Positions 57,410 to 64,000 of a DNA stretch of 64,000 nt are shown one piece after another; position 1 is the stretch's first letter, and each line of letters starts with the position of its first letter. The notes under the pieces are model-generated. The model was given only the letters and a program-made list of their open reading frames with translations. It had not been told where the DNA came from and ran no database searches. The stretch comes from Paraburkholderia domus. Lineage in GTDB: Bacteria > Pseudomonadota > Gammaproteobacteria > Burkholderiales > Burkholderiaceae. The DNA lies in NCBI RefSeq assembly GCF_905220705.1, contig NZ_CAJNAT010000006.1, forward strand, positions 186,001-250,000. The letters run 5' to 3'. The position numbers were made by a program, and so were the translations under genes.

Positions 57410-58129
57410 TCAGCGCGGCAGCAGGCGGCTGAGCGCCGCGCTCGCCAACGCGCCGATCTGCGTCAGGAAATCGGTCGCCATGCCGTCATGGAAGCGGCGC
57501 GCGTCAGCGGAACCCATCACCAGCAGGCCGAAGGTGGGCGCCTCTTCCTTGCCTTCGGGGTCGCGCAGCGCGAGCAACGCAATCGATTCAGTGGCGTGCG
57601 CGGACTCGCTTGCGCCGCCTGCAGCCCCATCGTCGCTCACGGCCGACACCGCCGGCACGAGCCACTGCGCTGCTTCGAAGCCGGTGTTCGCGCCGCAGTA
57701 CGGCGTGGTGAGGCTGTTCGCGAAGATTCGCACTTCCTCGCCGACATGGCGCGCGAACTCGGCCTGCGAATACGGCTCGGAGACGTCCCATACGCGCAGT
57801 GCCGCTTGCGGCACGTCGAAAATATCGCGCAAACCGGTGGCGATCGTGCGCGGCAGCGCGTACGGATCGCGCTCGGACATTACACGGATGGTCCAGCGAT
57901 TGAATTTCGACGCGATGCTGTCGTTCTCGTGACCGTAGCGCAGCAGTTCAGCCAGACGCCGTTCGAGATGCTTGTTCTTGTCGCGCAGCATTTCCATCTG
58001 CCGCTCCTGCAGCGACACCGCGGCTTTGCCATGCGGGTTCGCAAGCCGGATTGTCGCGAGCATTTCCGCGTGTTCGGCGAAGAATTCGGGGTTGGCGAGC
58101 AGATATTCGGCGACTTCGCGATCGTTCAT
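57410..58129 (-). CDS. DUF484 family protein
   Basis: A 239-residue protein of the DUF484/YigA group. The N terminus EVAEYLLANPEFFAEHAEML and the following coiled coil (LQERQMEMLRDKNKHLERRL) are typical; the rest is GAF-like. No established function. It is conserved between dapF and xerC in many proteobacteria, which is the strongest clue, and may link to chromosome dimer resolution. Confidence 0.9.
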   Translation of the reverse strand: MNDREVAEYLLANPEFFAEHAEMLATIRLANPHGKAAVSLQERQMEMLRDKNKHLERRLAELLRYGHENDSIASKFNRWTIRVMSERDPYALPRTIATGLRDIFDVPQAALRVWDVSEPYSQAEFARHVGEEVRIFANSLTTPYCGANTGFEAAQWLVPAVSAVSDDGAAGGASESAHATESIALLALRDPEGKEEAPTFGLLVMGSADARRFHDGMATDFLTQIGALASAALSRLLPR

Positions 58130-58318
58130 GGTTTCGGCTAAAGGACTACGGGACGACGCCTTCAGGGCGGCGCATCGGTCATGCGTTCGGTCGGCCGGCG
58201 AAAGAGCCGCGTGGTCCGGCGCTTCATCGGCCTCTTCATCGGCCTGTTCGAGGCCACGTGTCGGGTACTTCGTGGGCCGATCGCTCGGCCGCTGAATCGG
58301 ATACTGCGCTGGCGCGGA

Positions 58319-59182
58319 TCAGTCGGCCAGTTCGATCTCGCCTTCGAAGACGGTTGCCGCAGGGCCGGCCATTAGCAGCGGCGCGCCTTCTTGCACGCTG
58401 TCCCACGTGATGGTCAGCTTGCCGCCGTGCGTATGCACGAGTACCGGCGCATCCAGCAGTCCACGGCGAATGCCGGCAGCGACTGCCGCGCACGCGCCCG
58501 TGCCGCACGCCAGCGTTTCGCCGGCGCCGCGTTCGTAGACCCGCAGCTTGATCTCGCTACGGCCGACGATCTGCATGAAGCCCGCGTTCACCCGCTGCGG
58601 GAAGCGCGCATGCCGCTCGATCACCGGTCCTTCGACGAGCACCGGAAATTCTTCGACGTTGTCGACCACTTGCACCGCGTGCGGATTGCCCATCGATGCC
58701 ACCGAAATCCAGCGCGTCACACCGTTCACGTCGAGCGGCCAGAGCGTGTCGGCGCTCTCGCGGCGGCCTTCGAGACCTTTGGTGGCGAACGGCACGCGCT
58801 CAGGTTCGAACACGGGCGCGCCCATGTCGACCAGCACTTCGCCGTTCTCCTGCATGGTCAGCAGGAGGGTGCCGTTCTGCACTTGCACGCGCACGCTGCG
58901 TTTGTCGGTCAGACCGCTGTCGCGCACGAACTTGACGAAGCAGCGCGCGCCGTTGCCGCAGTGCTCGACCTCGCCGCCGTCGCAATTGAAGATGCGATAT
59001 CTGAAATCGACGCCGTCCACGGTAGGTTTCTCGACCAGCAGCAACTGGTCGGCGCCGACGCCGAAATGCCGGTCCGCGAGGGCGCGCACCTGCGCCGGCG
59101 TCAGGTTGACCGGTTGGGTGTAGCCGTCGAGCACGACGAAGTCGTTACCCGCGCCGTGCATTTTGGTGAATTTCAGTTTCAT
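58319..59182 (-). CDS. dapF: Diaminopimelate epimerase
   Basis: A 287-residue PLP-independent epimerase that makes meso-diaminopimelate for peptidoglycan and lysine. The two catalytic cysteines are Cys75 (HCGNGARCF) and Cys226 ([10 protein letters not shown]), both intact. The start [14 protein letters not shown] is standard; a GTG three bases earlier is also in frame. The 58130-58318 gap after it contains only short repeats of TTCATCGGCC and no gene. Confidence 0.97.
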   Translation of the reverse strand: MKLKFTKMHGAGNDFVVLDGYTQPVNLTPAQVRALADRHFGVGADQLLLVEKPTVDGVDFRYRIFNCDGGEVEHCGNGARCFVKFVRDSGLTDKRSVRVQVQNGTLLLTMQENGEVLVDMGAPVFEPERVPFATKGLEGRRESADTLWPLDVNGVTRWISVASMGNPHAVQVVDNVEEFPVLVEGPVIERHARFPQRVNAGFMQIVGRSEIKLRVYERGAGETLACGTGACAAVAAGIRRGLLDAPVLVHTHGGKLTITWDSVQEGAPLLMAGPAATVFEGEIELAD

Positions 59183-59274
59183 CACGCTATTGTAAGTGAC
59201 GCGCCTGCAGGTGGGCCGAACGCCGCCTTATTTGTCACCTTATTTCCGCGTTCCGGCACTTTTTGAAAACCGGG

Positions 59275-60159
59275 TCAGTACACGCTCGGCTCGCCAGGTG
59301 GACGGGTTTTGAAGCGCTTGTGCACCCAGTAGTACTGCTCGGGGATCAGCGGAATCTGCTCTTCAAGGAAGGCATTCATGCGGCGCGCGTCGGCGTCGTC
59401 GTCGCCGGTGGGGTAGTTGTCCCACGGCTTGAAGACCTTCAGCCGGTAGCCCTTGTAGTTCGGCAGCACCTCGCCGATGAACGGCACCACTTGCGCATGG
59501 CCGACCCCGGCGAGCCGTCCGACGGCCGTCAGCGTACATGCCGGTACGCCAAAGAATGGTACGAACGTCGAGTTGCGCGCGCCATAGTCCATATCGGCGC
59601 CGAGCATGACGGGCTTGCGGTCGCGCAACCAGCGCAGCACGATGCGTGCGCTGTCGGCGCGGCTTGCCATATCCGCGCCGAAGCGGCCGCGCGCGGCTAT
59701 CGCCACGTCGTCGAGCACCTTGTTGGACATGGGTTGGTAGAGCGCGCCGCACTGCCGGCGCAGTGCGTGATTGATGAACACGGAGCCTGCCTCAATGCCG
59801 ACGAAATGAGCACCGAGCAACAGGGTGGGCGGCATGTCGGGATCCAGGAGGTCGATCTCGCTATCCACCTGCACCAGCTTTTCGAGCTTCTTTGCCGAGC
59901 CGAACCACTGGACGCTGCGCTCAACATAGCTGCGGATCGCGTGGCGGAAGTGTTTCTGCGCGATCTCCTCGCGGTGCTCGGCGCTCCACTCAGGGAAGCA
60001 CAGGCTCAGATTGATGTGGACGATGCGCTTACGGCTGCTGGGGATCTGATAGAGCAGCCAGCCCAGCCCGTCGCCCAGTCGCGCAACGAAACCATATGGC
60101 AGCAATGCCAGAAATTTCAGCAGTCCAATGGCGAGGTGAGCACCAAGACGACTCAGCAT
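59275..60159 (-). CDS. LpxL/HtrB-family lipid A acyltransferase
   Basis: A 294-residue inner-membrane acyltransferase that adds secondary acyl chains to the lipid A precursor. A hydrophobic N-terminal segment (residues ~9-30) anchors it. The catalytic HX4(D/E) motif is His118-Phe-Val-Gly-Ile-Glu123. SRKRIVHINLSLCFPEWS is family-typical. Whether it is the LpxL or LpxM type cannot be settled. Divergent from metK, an arrangement I recall in Burkholderia. Confidence 0.9.
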   Translation of the reverse strand: MLSRLGAHLAIGLLKFLALLPYGFVARLGDGLGWLLYQIPSSRKRIVHINLSLCFPEWSAEHREEIAQKHFRHAIRSYVERSVQWFGSAKKLEKLVQVDSEIDLLDPDMPPTLLLGAHFVGIEAGSVFINHALRRQCGALYQPMSNKVLDDVAIAARGRFGADMASRADSARIVLRWLRDRKPVMLGADMDYGARNSTFVPFFGVPACTLTAVGRLAGVGHAQVVPFIGEVLPNYKGYRLKVFKPWDNYPTGDDDADARRMNAFLEEQIPLIPEQYYWVHKRFKTRPPGEPSVY

Positions 60160-60243
60160 GCCGCCCCTCCGTGTAGGGCGTCGAGCGACGCTTTGCTCAA
60201 GAAACCTGAAGACGGGTTGAAATACAGCACGAGTGATGACTCT

Positions 60244-60270
60244 GTGACAATCAAAGGAAGTCGCTATAAT
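60244..60270 (+). promoter_or_regulatory. Probable metK promoter
   Basis: A perfect -10 TATAAT (60265-60270) with a possible -35 GTGACA (60244-60249) at a short 15-base spacing. It would start transcription near 60277, giving a ~160-nt leader before metK. Confidence 0.55.
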
Positions 60271-60274
60271 AAGG

Positions 60275-60344
60275 GCTTCGCCGAGTTAATAGACAACTTG
60301 CGGGGCGAAGCTGGCGGGTGCGATCCATGGGATAGGCGCTCGCC
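60275..60344 (+). promoter_or_regulatory. Two-hairpin structured leader of metK
   Basis: Hairpin 1: GCTTCGCC (60275-60282) pairs perfectly with GGCGAAGC (60304-60311). Hairpin 2 begins on the next base: TGGCGGGTGC (60312-60321) with GCGCTCGCCA (60335-60344), 10 bp including two G-U pairs. They stack directly after the probable transcription start, and ~90 nt remain before the start codon. No T-run follows, so they are not a terminator. This looks like a cis-regulatory RNA, but it does not match a SAM or SAH riboswitch class that I know. Confidence 0.45.
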
Positions 60345-60435
60345 AGAAAGGTAATCCGCTAAAGCGTCGCCGCTTCAGACTCTCGAAGTTGGCTACGTGA
60401 AACTCAACCGTAACCACACAACAGGAGTCCGCAAC

Positions 60436-61623
60436 GTGGCAAACGACTATCTCTTCACCTCCGAATCCGTTTCCGAAGGCCATCCCGACAAAGTCGCGGA
60501 TCAGATTTCGGACGCCATTCTCGACGCCATCCTGGCACAAGACAAGTACTCGCGTGTCGCAGCCGAAACGCTGTGCAACACGGGTCTCGTCGTGCTGGCC
60601 GGTGAAATCACCACCACCGCGAACGTCGACTACATCCAGGTCGCGCGCAACACGATCAAGCGCATCGGCTACGACAACACCGAATACGGTATCGACTACC
60701 GCGGTTGCGCAGTGCTGGTGGCGTACGACAAGCAATCGCCGGACATCGCCCAGGGCGTGGACCGCGCACACGACAACAACCTCGATCAAGGCGCCGGCGA
60801 CCAGGGCCTGATGTTCGGTTACGCGTGTGAAGAAACCCCGGAACTGATGCCGCTGCCGATCCACCTGTCGCACCGTCTGGTGGAGCGTCAGGCGAATCTG
60901 CGCCGCGACGGCCGCCTGCCCTGGCTGCGTCCGGATGCGAAGTCGCAGGTTACCGTGCGTTATGTCGACGGCAAGCCGCATGCGATCGACACCGTCGTGC
61001 TGTCCACGCAGCATTCGCCGGATATCGATCTGGGCACGCTGCGCGAAGCCGTGATCGAAGAAGTCATCAAGCCGACGCTGCCGGCTGACCTGATCAAGGG
61101 CGACATCAAGTTCCTGGTGAACCCGACCGGCCGGTTCGTGATTGGCGGTCCGCAAGGCGATTGCGGTCTGACGGGCCGCAAGATCATCGTTGATACGTAC
61201 GGCGGCGCGGCTCCGCACGGCGGTGGCGCGTTTTCGGGCAAGGACCCGTCGAAGGTCGACCGTTCAGCGGCTTATGCCGGCCGTTACGTGGCGAAGAACA
61301 TCGTGGCGGCTGGTTTGGCGTCGCGCTGCCTGATTCAGGTGTCGTACGCGATCGGCGTCGCTCAGCCGACTTCGGTGATGGTCAATACGTTCGGCACGGG
61401 CCGCGTATCGGATGCGACGATCACGCGTCTGGTGCAGGAGCATTTCGACCTGCGTCCGAAGGGCATCATCCAGATGCTCGACCTGCTGCGTCCGATCTAC
61501 GAGAAGAGCGCGGCCTACGGTCACTTCGGCCGCGAAGAGCCGGAATTCACATGGGAAGCCACGGACAAGGCTCTGGCGCTCGCCGAAGCAGCCGGCACCG
61601 AACCGGTCGCCGCGCTCGCCTGA
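60436..61623 (+). CDS. metK: S-adenosylmethionine synthetase
   Basis: A 395-residue enzyme that makes SAM from methionine and ATP. Family motifs are [20 protein letters not shown] at the N terminus, [12 protein letters not shown] and [19 protein letters not shown]. The GTG at 60436 is chosen because AGGAG lies upstream and the protein then begins MANDYLF, the usual start. A good terminator follows. The structured leader upstream suggests feedback control by a metabolite. Confidence 0.97.
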   Translation: MANDYLFTSESVSEGHPDKVADQISDAILDAILAQDKYSRVAAETLCNTGLVVLAGEITTTANVDYIQVARNTIKRIGYDNTEYGIDYRGCAVLVAYDKQSPDIAQGVDRAHDNNLDQGAGDQGLMFGYACEETPELMPLPIHLSHRLVERQANLRRDGRLPWLRPDAKSQVTVRYVDGKPHAIDTVVLSTQHSPDIDLGTLREAVIEEVIKPTLPADLIKGDIKFLVNPTGRFVIGGPQGDCGLTGRKIIVDTYGGAAPHGGGAFSGKDPSKVDRSAAYAGRYVAKNIVAAGLASRCLIQVSYAIGVAQPTSVMVNTFGTGRVSDATITRLVQEHFDLRPKGIIQMLDLLRPIYEKSAAYGHFGREEPEFTWEATDKALALAEAAGTEPVAALA

Positions 61624-61649
61624 TAAGCAGGCACGCAGTCCACTTCAGC

Positions 61650-61687
61650 AAAAAACCCCGCCGGCGCAAGCCGGGCGGGGTTTTTTT
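61650..61687 (+). terminator. Rho-independent terminator of metK
   Basis: AAAAACCCCGCCGGC pairs with GCCGGGCGGGGTTTTT with one bulged base around a GCAA loop, followed by a run of T. It begins 27 bases after the metK stop. Confidence 0.92.
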
Positions 61688-61851
61688 ATTGCCTTCGAAT
61701 ACGCTGCGCGGTGGGGCGATGACTGCGTCAAGACCGCAACGGCATGTGCTCGCCGCAACCAGACTGCGGACGTGGGACCGTGCGAGACGGACTTGGTGCC
61801 TCGCTCAACGGTTCAATTGGCGGTTCATCCGTGGCTTATTCCACTGCTCAT

Positions 61852-62220
61852 TCAGCGGCTCGCAAACGCGAATGCAAACCAGCCGGAGCTGCCGCTCGTC
61901 GACATACGGCGCGGGCGTCGGCTCGTGCTCTGCGGCGTGGCGACCGTTGCATTGCGCGGGGCGCTCAAGCGCAGCGGCGTTGGTTTGCGCAGCAGCGTAC
62001 GCAGCGAAAAACGGCGCGAACTGCCTTGCAGGCGCAGCGCGGAGAAGAAGGTGTGGAACCACGTGCGAATGCCGTCGACCGCTTTGGCTTCGCGCCATTG
62101 TTCGCCTAATGCGCGAGTGCGAGTGGCATGGTGACGCAATGCGCGCACAACATGGCGGCGCGCCGGACGCGCCGCTTTCAATGCGGCGCGGGTAAGGCGG
62201 GTGCTCAGAAGAGTATGCAT
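61852..62220 (-). CDS. Hypothetical basic protein
   Basis: A possible 122-residue Arg/Ser-rich protein (MHTLLSTRLTRAALKAARPA at the start). It has no recognised domain. It is the longest minus-strand reading frame in the otherwise gene-free 61688-62682 stretch, but overlapping plus-strand frames are of similar length, and the base composition does not clearly favour it. Treat as uncertain; the region could equally be non-coding. A pair of direct repeats lies about 220 bases upstream. Confidence 0.3.
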   Translation of the reverse strand: MHTLLSTRLTRAALKAARPARRHVVRALRHHATRTRALGEQWREAKAVDGIRTWFHTFFSALRLQGSSRRFSLRTLLRKPTPLRLSAPRNATVATPQSTSRRPRRMSTSGSSGWFAFAFASR

Positions 62221-62445
62221 GGCTTCACAAGTAGGCAACGTGTCGCGCGACGGAGGGTACGCCAGAAAGAGCACCAAATGTGCCAATGGCGGTGTCGCGA
62301 TGGACGGCGCGAAAGCCTGGAATTCGAGGGAAAAGGGCACGGAGGACGGCGGAGCCGGTCATAGCGGCCTGTGCGCGCCGCAAAAGTGCGGGAGGAGCAA
62401 TCAACATGTGTGCAGGCTACACGCGATTCATGACGTCAGAAAGTC

Positions 62446-62476
62446 GGTTTTTACCCTGCGAATACGGGTTTTTACC
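62446..62476. repeat. Direct repeat pair GGTTTTTACC, 21-bp period
   Basis: GGTTTTTACC occurs at 62446-62455 and again at 62467-62476, exactly 21 bp apart, two helical turns. Each copy also has GGT/ACC ends, a short dyad. The spacing places both copies on the same DNA face, as for cooperative regulator binding. It is between the hypothetical ORF (minus) and the PhyH-family gene (plus). Confidence 0.4.
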
Positions 62477-62682
62477 GGGTAAGAGCGATGTGCATATTTG
62501 CGGGGTCGCGCCCTTTGCGGTCGATTTTCGTGCGTGCTTGCCCTGACAGCGTGCTGTGCAATTCGCCATTTCGCGTGAAAGTAGTGCGTCGTGCCCCAGC
62601 TTCTCGAAAGGCGAAACAGCGCGCAGTCTGATCGCGCCCGTTTTACAATCGAGCATCAGCCAGTCGAAAGTAACGGAACACC

Positions 62683-63444
62683 ATGTCACTTCACTCGAAG
62701 AAAGAGCAGATTCAAACGTTGCGGGAGCAAGGATTTGTCGTTGTGCCCGGCTTGGTGTCGCCCGAGCGTTGCGGCGAATTGAAGCAGATTGCAGAGCGCC
62801 AATTGCAGGAAGCGGCGGCGCCGATCGAGTTCGAAGCGGATCTGCGGTATCCGGGCGCACCGGAATCCAAACATGCGCCGGGCGGCCATACGGTTCGTCG
62901 TTTGCTGGATGCGTACGGGCGCCATCCGCATTTTGCGCAATGGGCGACCGCGCCGGAAATTCGCGGCTGGATGGAGTTGTACTTCGGTGAGGAGCCGCGC
63001 TTATCGCGGGCCCATCACAATTGCATGATGACCAAGCATCCGGCTTATGGCAGCTTGACCGGCTGGCATCGTGACGTGAGGTATTGGTCGTTCGAACGTG
63101 ACGACCTGGTGTCGGTGTGGCTCGCGGTCGGGTCGGAGACGGTCGATAACGGCGCGTTGTGGCTTGTACCGAAGTCGCACAACGCTCCCTTTACGTCAGA
63201 GCGGTTCGACGAGGCCAAGTTTTTCCGTTCCGATCTGGAAGAGAATCAGGCGCTGATTCGCACCGCGGTTTCGCCCGAGCTCAAGGCCGGGGACGTGGTG
63301 TTCTTTCATTGCAACACGCTGCATTCGGCGGGCAAGAACCTCAGCGATCAGGTGAAATTTTCTTTGGTGTTTACCTATCACGGGGCGAGCAATGTGCCCC
63401 TGCCGGGATCCCGCTCGGCGGCCAAGCCTGAAATTGCTTTTTAA
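62683..63444 (+). CDS. Phytanoyl-CoA dioxygenase (PhyH)-family protein
   Basis: A 253-residue Fe(II)/2-oxoglutarate-dependent oxygenase of the PhyH family. The iron-binding facial triad is visible as H and D in GWHRDVRYW and a distal His in FHCNTLHSAGKN; a 2-oxoglutarate-binding basic residue should follow near QVKFSLVFTY. The family hydroxylates diverse small molecules such as acyl-CoAs, ectoine or natural products, and the substrate here is unknown. No pathway partner is adjacent. Confidence 0.85.
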   Translation: MSLHSKKEQIQTLREQGFVVVPGLVSPERCGELKQIAERQLQEAAAPIEFEADLRYPGAPESKHAPGGHTVRRLLDAYGRHPHFAQWATAPEIRGWMELYFGEEPRLSRAHHNCMMTKHPAYGSLTGWHRDVRYWSFERDDLVSVWLAVGSETVDNGALWLVPKSHNAPFTSERFDEAKFFRSDLEENQALIRTAVSPELKAGDVVFFHCNTLHSAGKNLSDQVKFSLVFTYHGASNVPLPGSRSAAKPEIAF

Positions 63445-63456
63445 GTTTTTGCCCTG

Positions 63457-63489
63457 TGCGGCGCGGATGTTCATCAGTCTCGCGCCGCG
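63457..63489. terminator. Possible terminator hairpin between convergent genes
   Basis: GCGGCGCG (63458-63465) pairs with CGCGCCGC (63481-63488) around a 15-nt loop, between the PhyH gene and the minus-strand DUF3185 gene. No clear T-run, so confidence is limited. Confidence 0.4.
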
Positions 63490-63504
63490 TAGGTAATCAA
63501 CGCG

Positions 63505-63711
63505 TTACCGCTTGCGCCCGGAAAGCGCCACCCCGGTCAGGCCGGCAATCGTGACGACAACGCCGGCCACAATCAGCATGATCGCCTTGTTGGTCGGCGA
63601 TCCGGTAAACACGCGAGACACCTCGCTGCTGACCGAGTTGAACGCCTGCCCGCCGAAATACAACAACACGATACCGCCGACAATCAGCGCGATTGAAATC
63701 GCCTTTGTCAT
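63505..63711 (-). CDS. DUF3185 family small membrane protein
   Basis: A 68-residue protein with two transmembrane segments (about residues 5-22 and 42-62) separated by a polar loop (NSVSSEVSRVFTGSPTNK), ending in SGRKR. This matches the small DUF3185 family, of unknown function. The ATG at 63711 begins the first membrane helix; upstream frame is not supported. Confidence 0.8.
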   Translation of the reverse strand: MTKAISIALIVGGIVLLYFGGQAFNSVSSEVSRVFTGSPTNKAIMLIVAGVVVTIAGLTGVALSGRKR

Positions 63712-63933
63712 GAACGCACCTCTCCAATAAGCTTTTGTGATCGGCCAAAGTGTAGGGGAGCCGCAAGCAGCCGTCCATCCCGCATAGTGGGCCTCTGCAC
63801 GCATCACGTCGATTGGCTACCATAGCGGTCTAGCCTCACCCAACCACAAACATAAAACCTGCACGCCTCCCGCAGCACGTGATTTCCTCACGCCCGTGAT
63901 CGCCGGGCGACTTCAACATCAAGGACACTAGCA

Positions 63934-64000
63934 ATGGCTTACGAAGCAGCTTCAGAACGCTATTCGGACATGCAATACCGCGTCTGCGGCAAGTCGGGTC
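63934..64000 (+). CDS. Aldo/keto reductase, L-glyceraldehyde-3-phosphate reductase type (partial)
   Basis: Only 22 codons are in the window (MAYEAASERYSDMQYRVCGK and on); the gene continues past the right edge. The start closely fits the YghZ/Gpr subgroup of aldo/keto reductases (…YRxxGxSGL…), which reduces L-glyceraldehyde 3-phosphate and methylglyoxal with NADPH. AAGGACACTAGCA precedes the ATG. Family is likely; the subgroup rests on the short N terminus. Confidence 0.75.
   Translation, partial: MAYEAASERYSDMQYRVCGKSG

Noticed and set aside
58200..58260. Short repeats of TTCATCGGCC before dapF's 3' side as a CRISPR or tandem-repeat locus
   Set aside because: Only two imperfect copies with no spacer pattern; likely chance in GC-rich DNA.
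61551..62195. 214-residue plus-strand frame running from metK into the gap
   Set aside because: Its first part is an out-of-frame reading of metK and it crosses the metK terminator; no domain is visible.

Overview
This window is ordinary, densely packed chromosomal DNA from a high-GC betaproteobacterium of the order Burkholderiales. The best match is Paraburkholderia, Burkholderia or Caballeronia. The evidence is gene content and order: mreB-mreC-mreD-mrdA-rodA divergent from gatCAB, a metX-metW pair, SlmA, the RegB/RegA redox pair, hslVU, a GTP-dependent PEP carboxykinase and short NtrX-type regulators. I recognise no insertion sequences, prophage, integron, CRISPR array, toxin-antitoxin pair or defence island. 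Almost every gene belongs to a well-known family.

Layout, left to right. 1-4.3 kb: start of a PadR-type regulator, an AraC regulator facing a LysE exporter, a SEC-C protein, tRNA-Lys(CTT), a hotdog thioesterase and a patatin. 4.3-9 kb: a D-2-hydroxyacid dehydrogenase divergent from pckG, then a LysR regulator. 9-17.3 kb: topB, a thioredoxin and dprA on the minus strand; def, fmt, a second LysE exporter and htpX on the plus strand. 17.4-22.6 kb: an overlapping operon of rsmB, a DUF4390 protein and an NtrY/NtrX-like two-component pair, then tRNA-Phe(GAA). 23.2-26.8 kb: the queuosine genes queC, queE and queD, an HpcH/HpaI aldolase and a Sel1-repeat protein. 26.9-33.4 kb: the rod-shape operon on the minus strand. 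33.7-38.9 kb: gatCAB, a PPK2 kinase and exonuclease III. 38.9-43.4 kb: metX-metW-ampG-M48 peptidase on the minus strand. 43.7-46.3 kb: slmA, a HAD nucleotidase and argB. 46.5-50.4 kb: a CWC mini-protein, a TPR/glycosyltransferase-like protein and RegB/RegA. 50.6-60.2 kb (minus): hslVU, dksA, a CobW-family GTPase, an RlmI-type methyltransferase, xerC, a DUF484 protein, dapF and an LpxL-type acyltransferase. 60.2-64 kb: metK with a structured leader, a weak hypothetical ORF, a PhyH-family oxygenase, a DUF3185 protein and the start of an aldo/keto reductase.

Several groups work together. Translation: def/fmt remove and add the initiator formyl group, gatCAB amidates mischarged tRNAs, queCED feed tRNA queuosine, and rsmB and RlmI-type enzymes methylate rRNA. 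Envelope: MreBCD, PBP2 and RodA form the elongasome, AmpG imports muropeptides, DapF makes meso-diaminopimelate, LpxL acylates lipid A. Methionine/SAM: MetX and MetW lead to methionine and MetK makes SAM. Stress and redox: HslVU, HtpX, DksA and RegBA.

I did not find a clear new multi-gene system. The best leads are non-coding: a two-hairpin leader before metK, a nested 30-bp dyad before a LysE exporter, a CRP-like 20-bp palindrome between a dehydrogenase gene and pckG, and a dyad over the metX promoter. Among proteins, the DksA lacks most zinc-finger cysteines and sits beside a very histidine-rich CobW-family GTPase. All assignments rest on reading motifs by eye; no database search was run.
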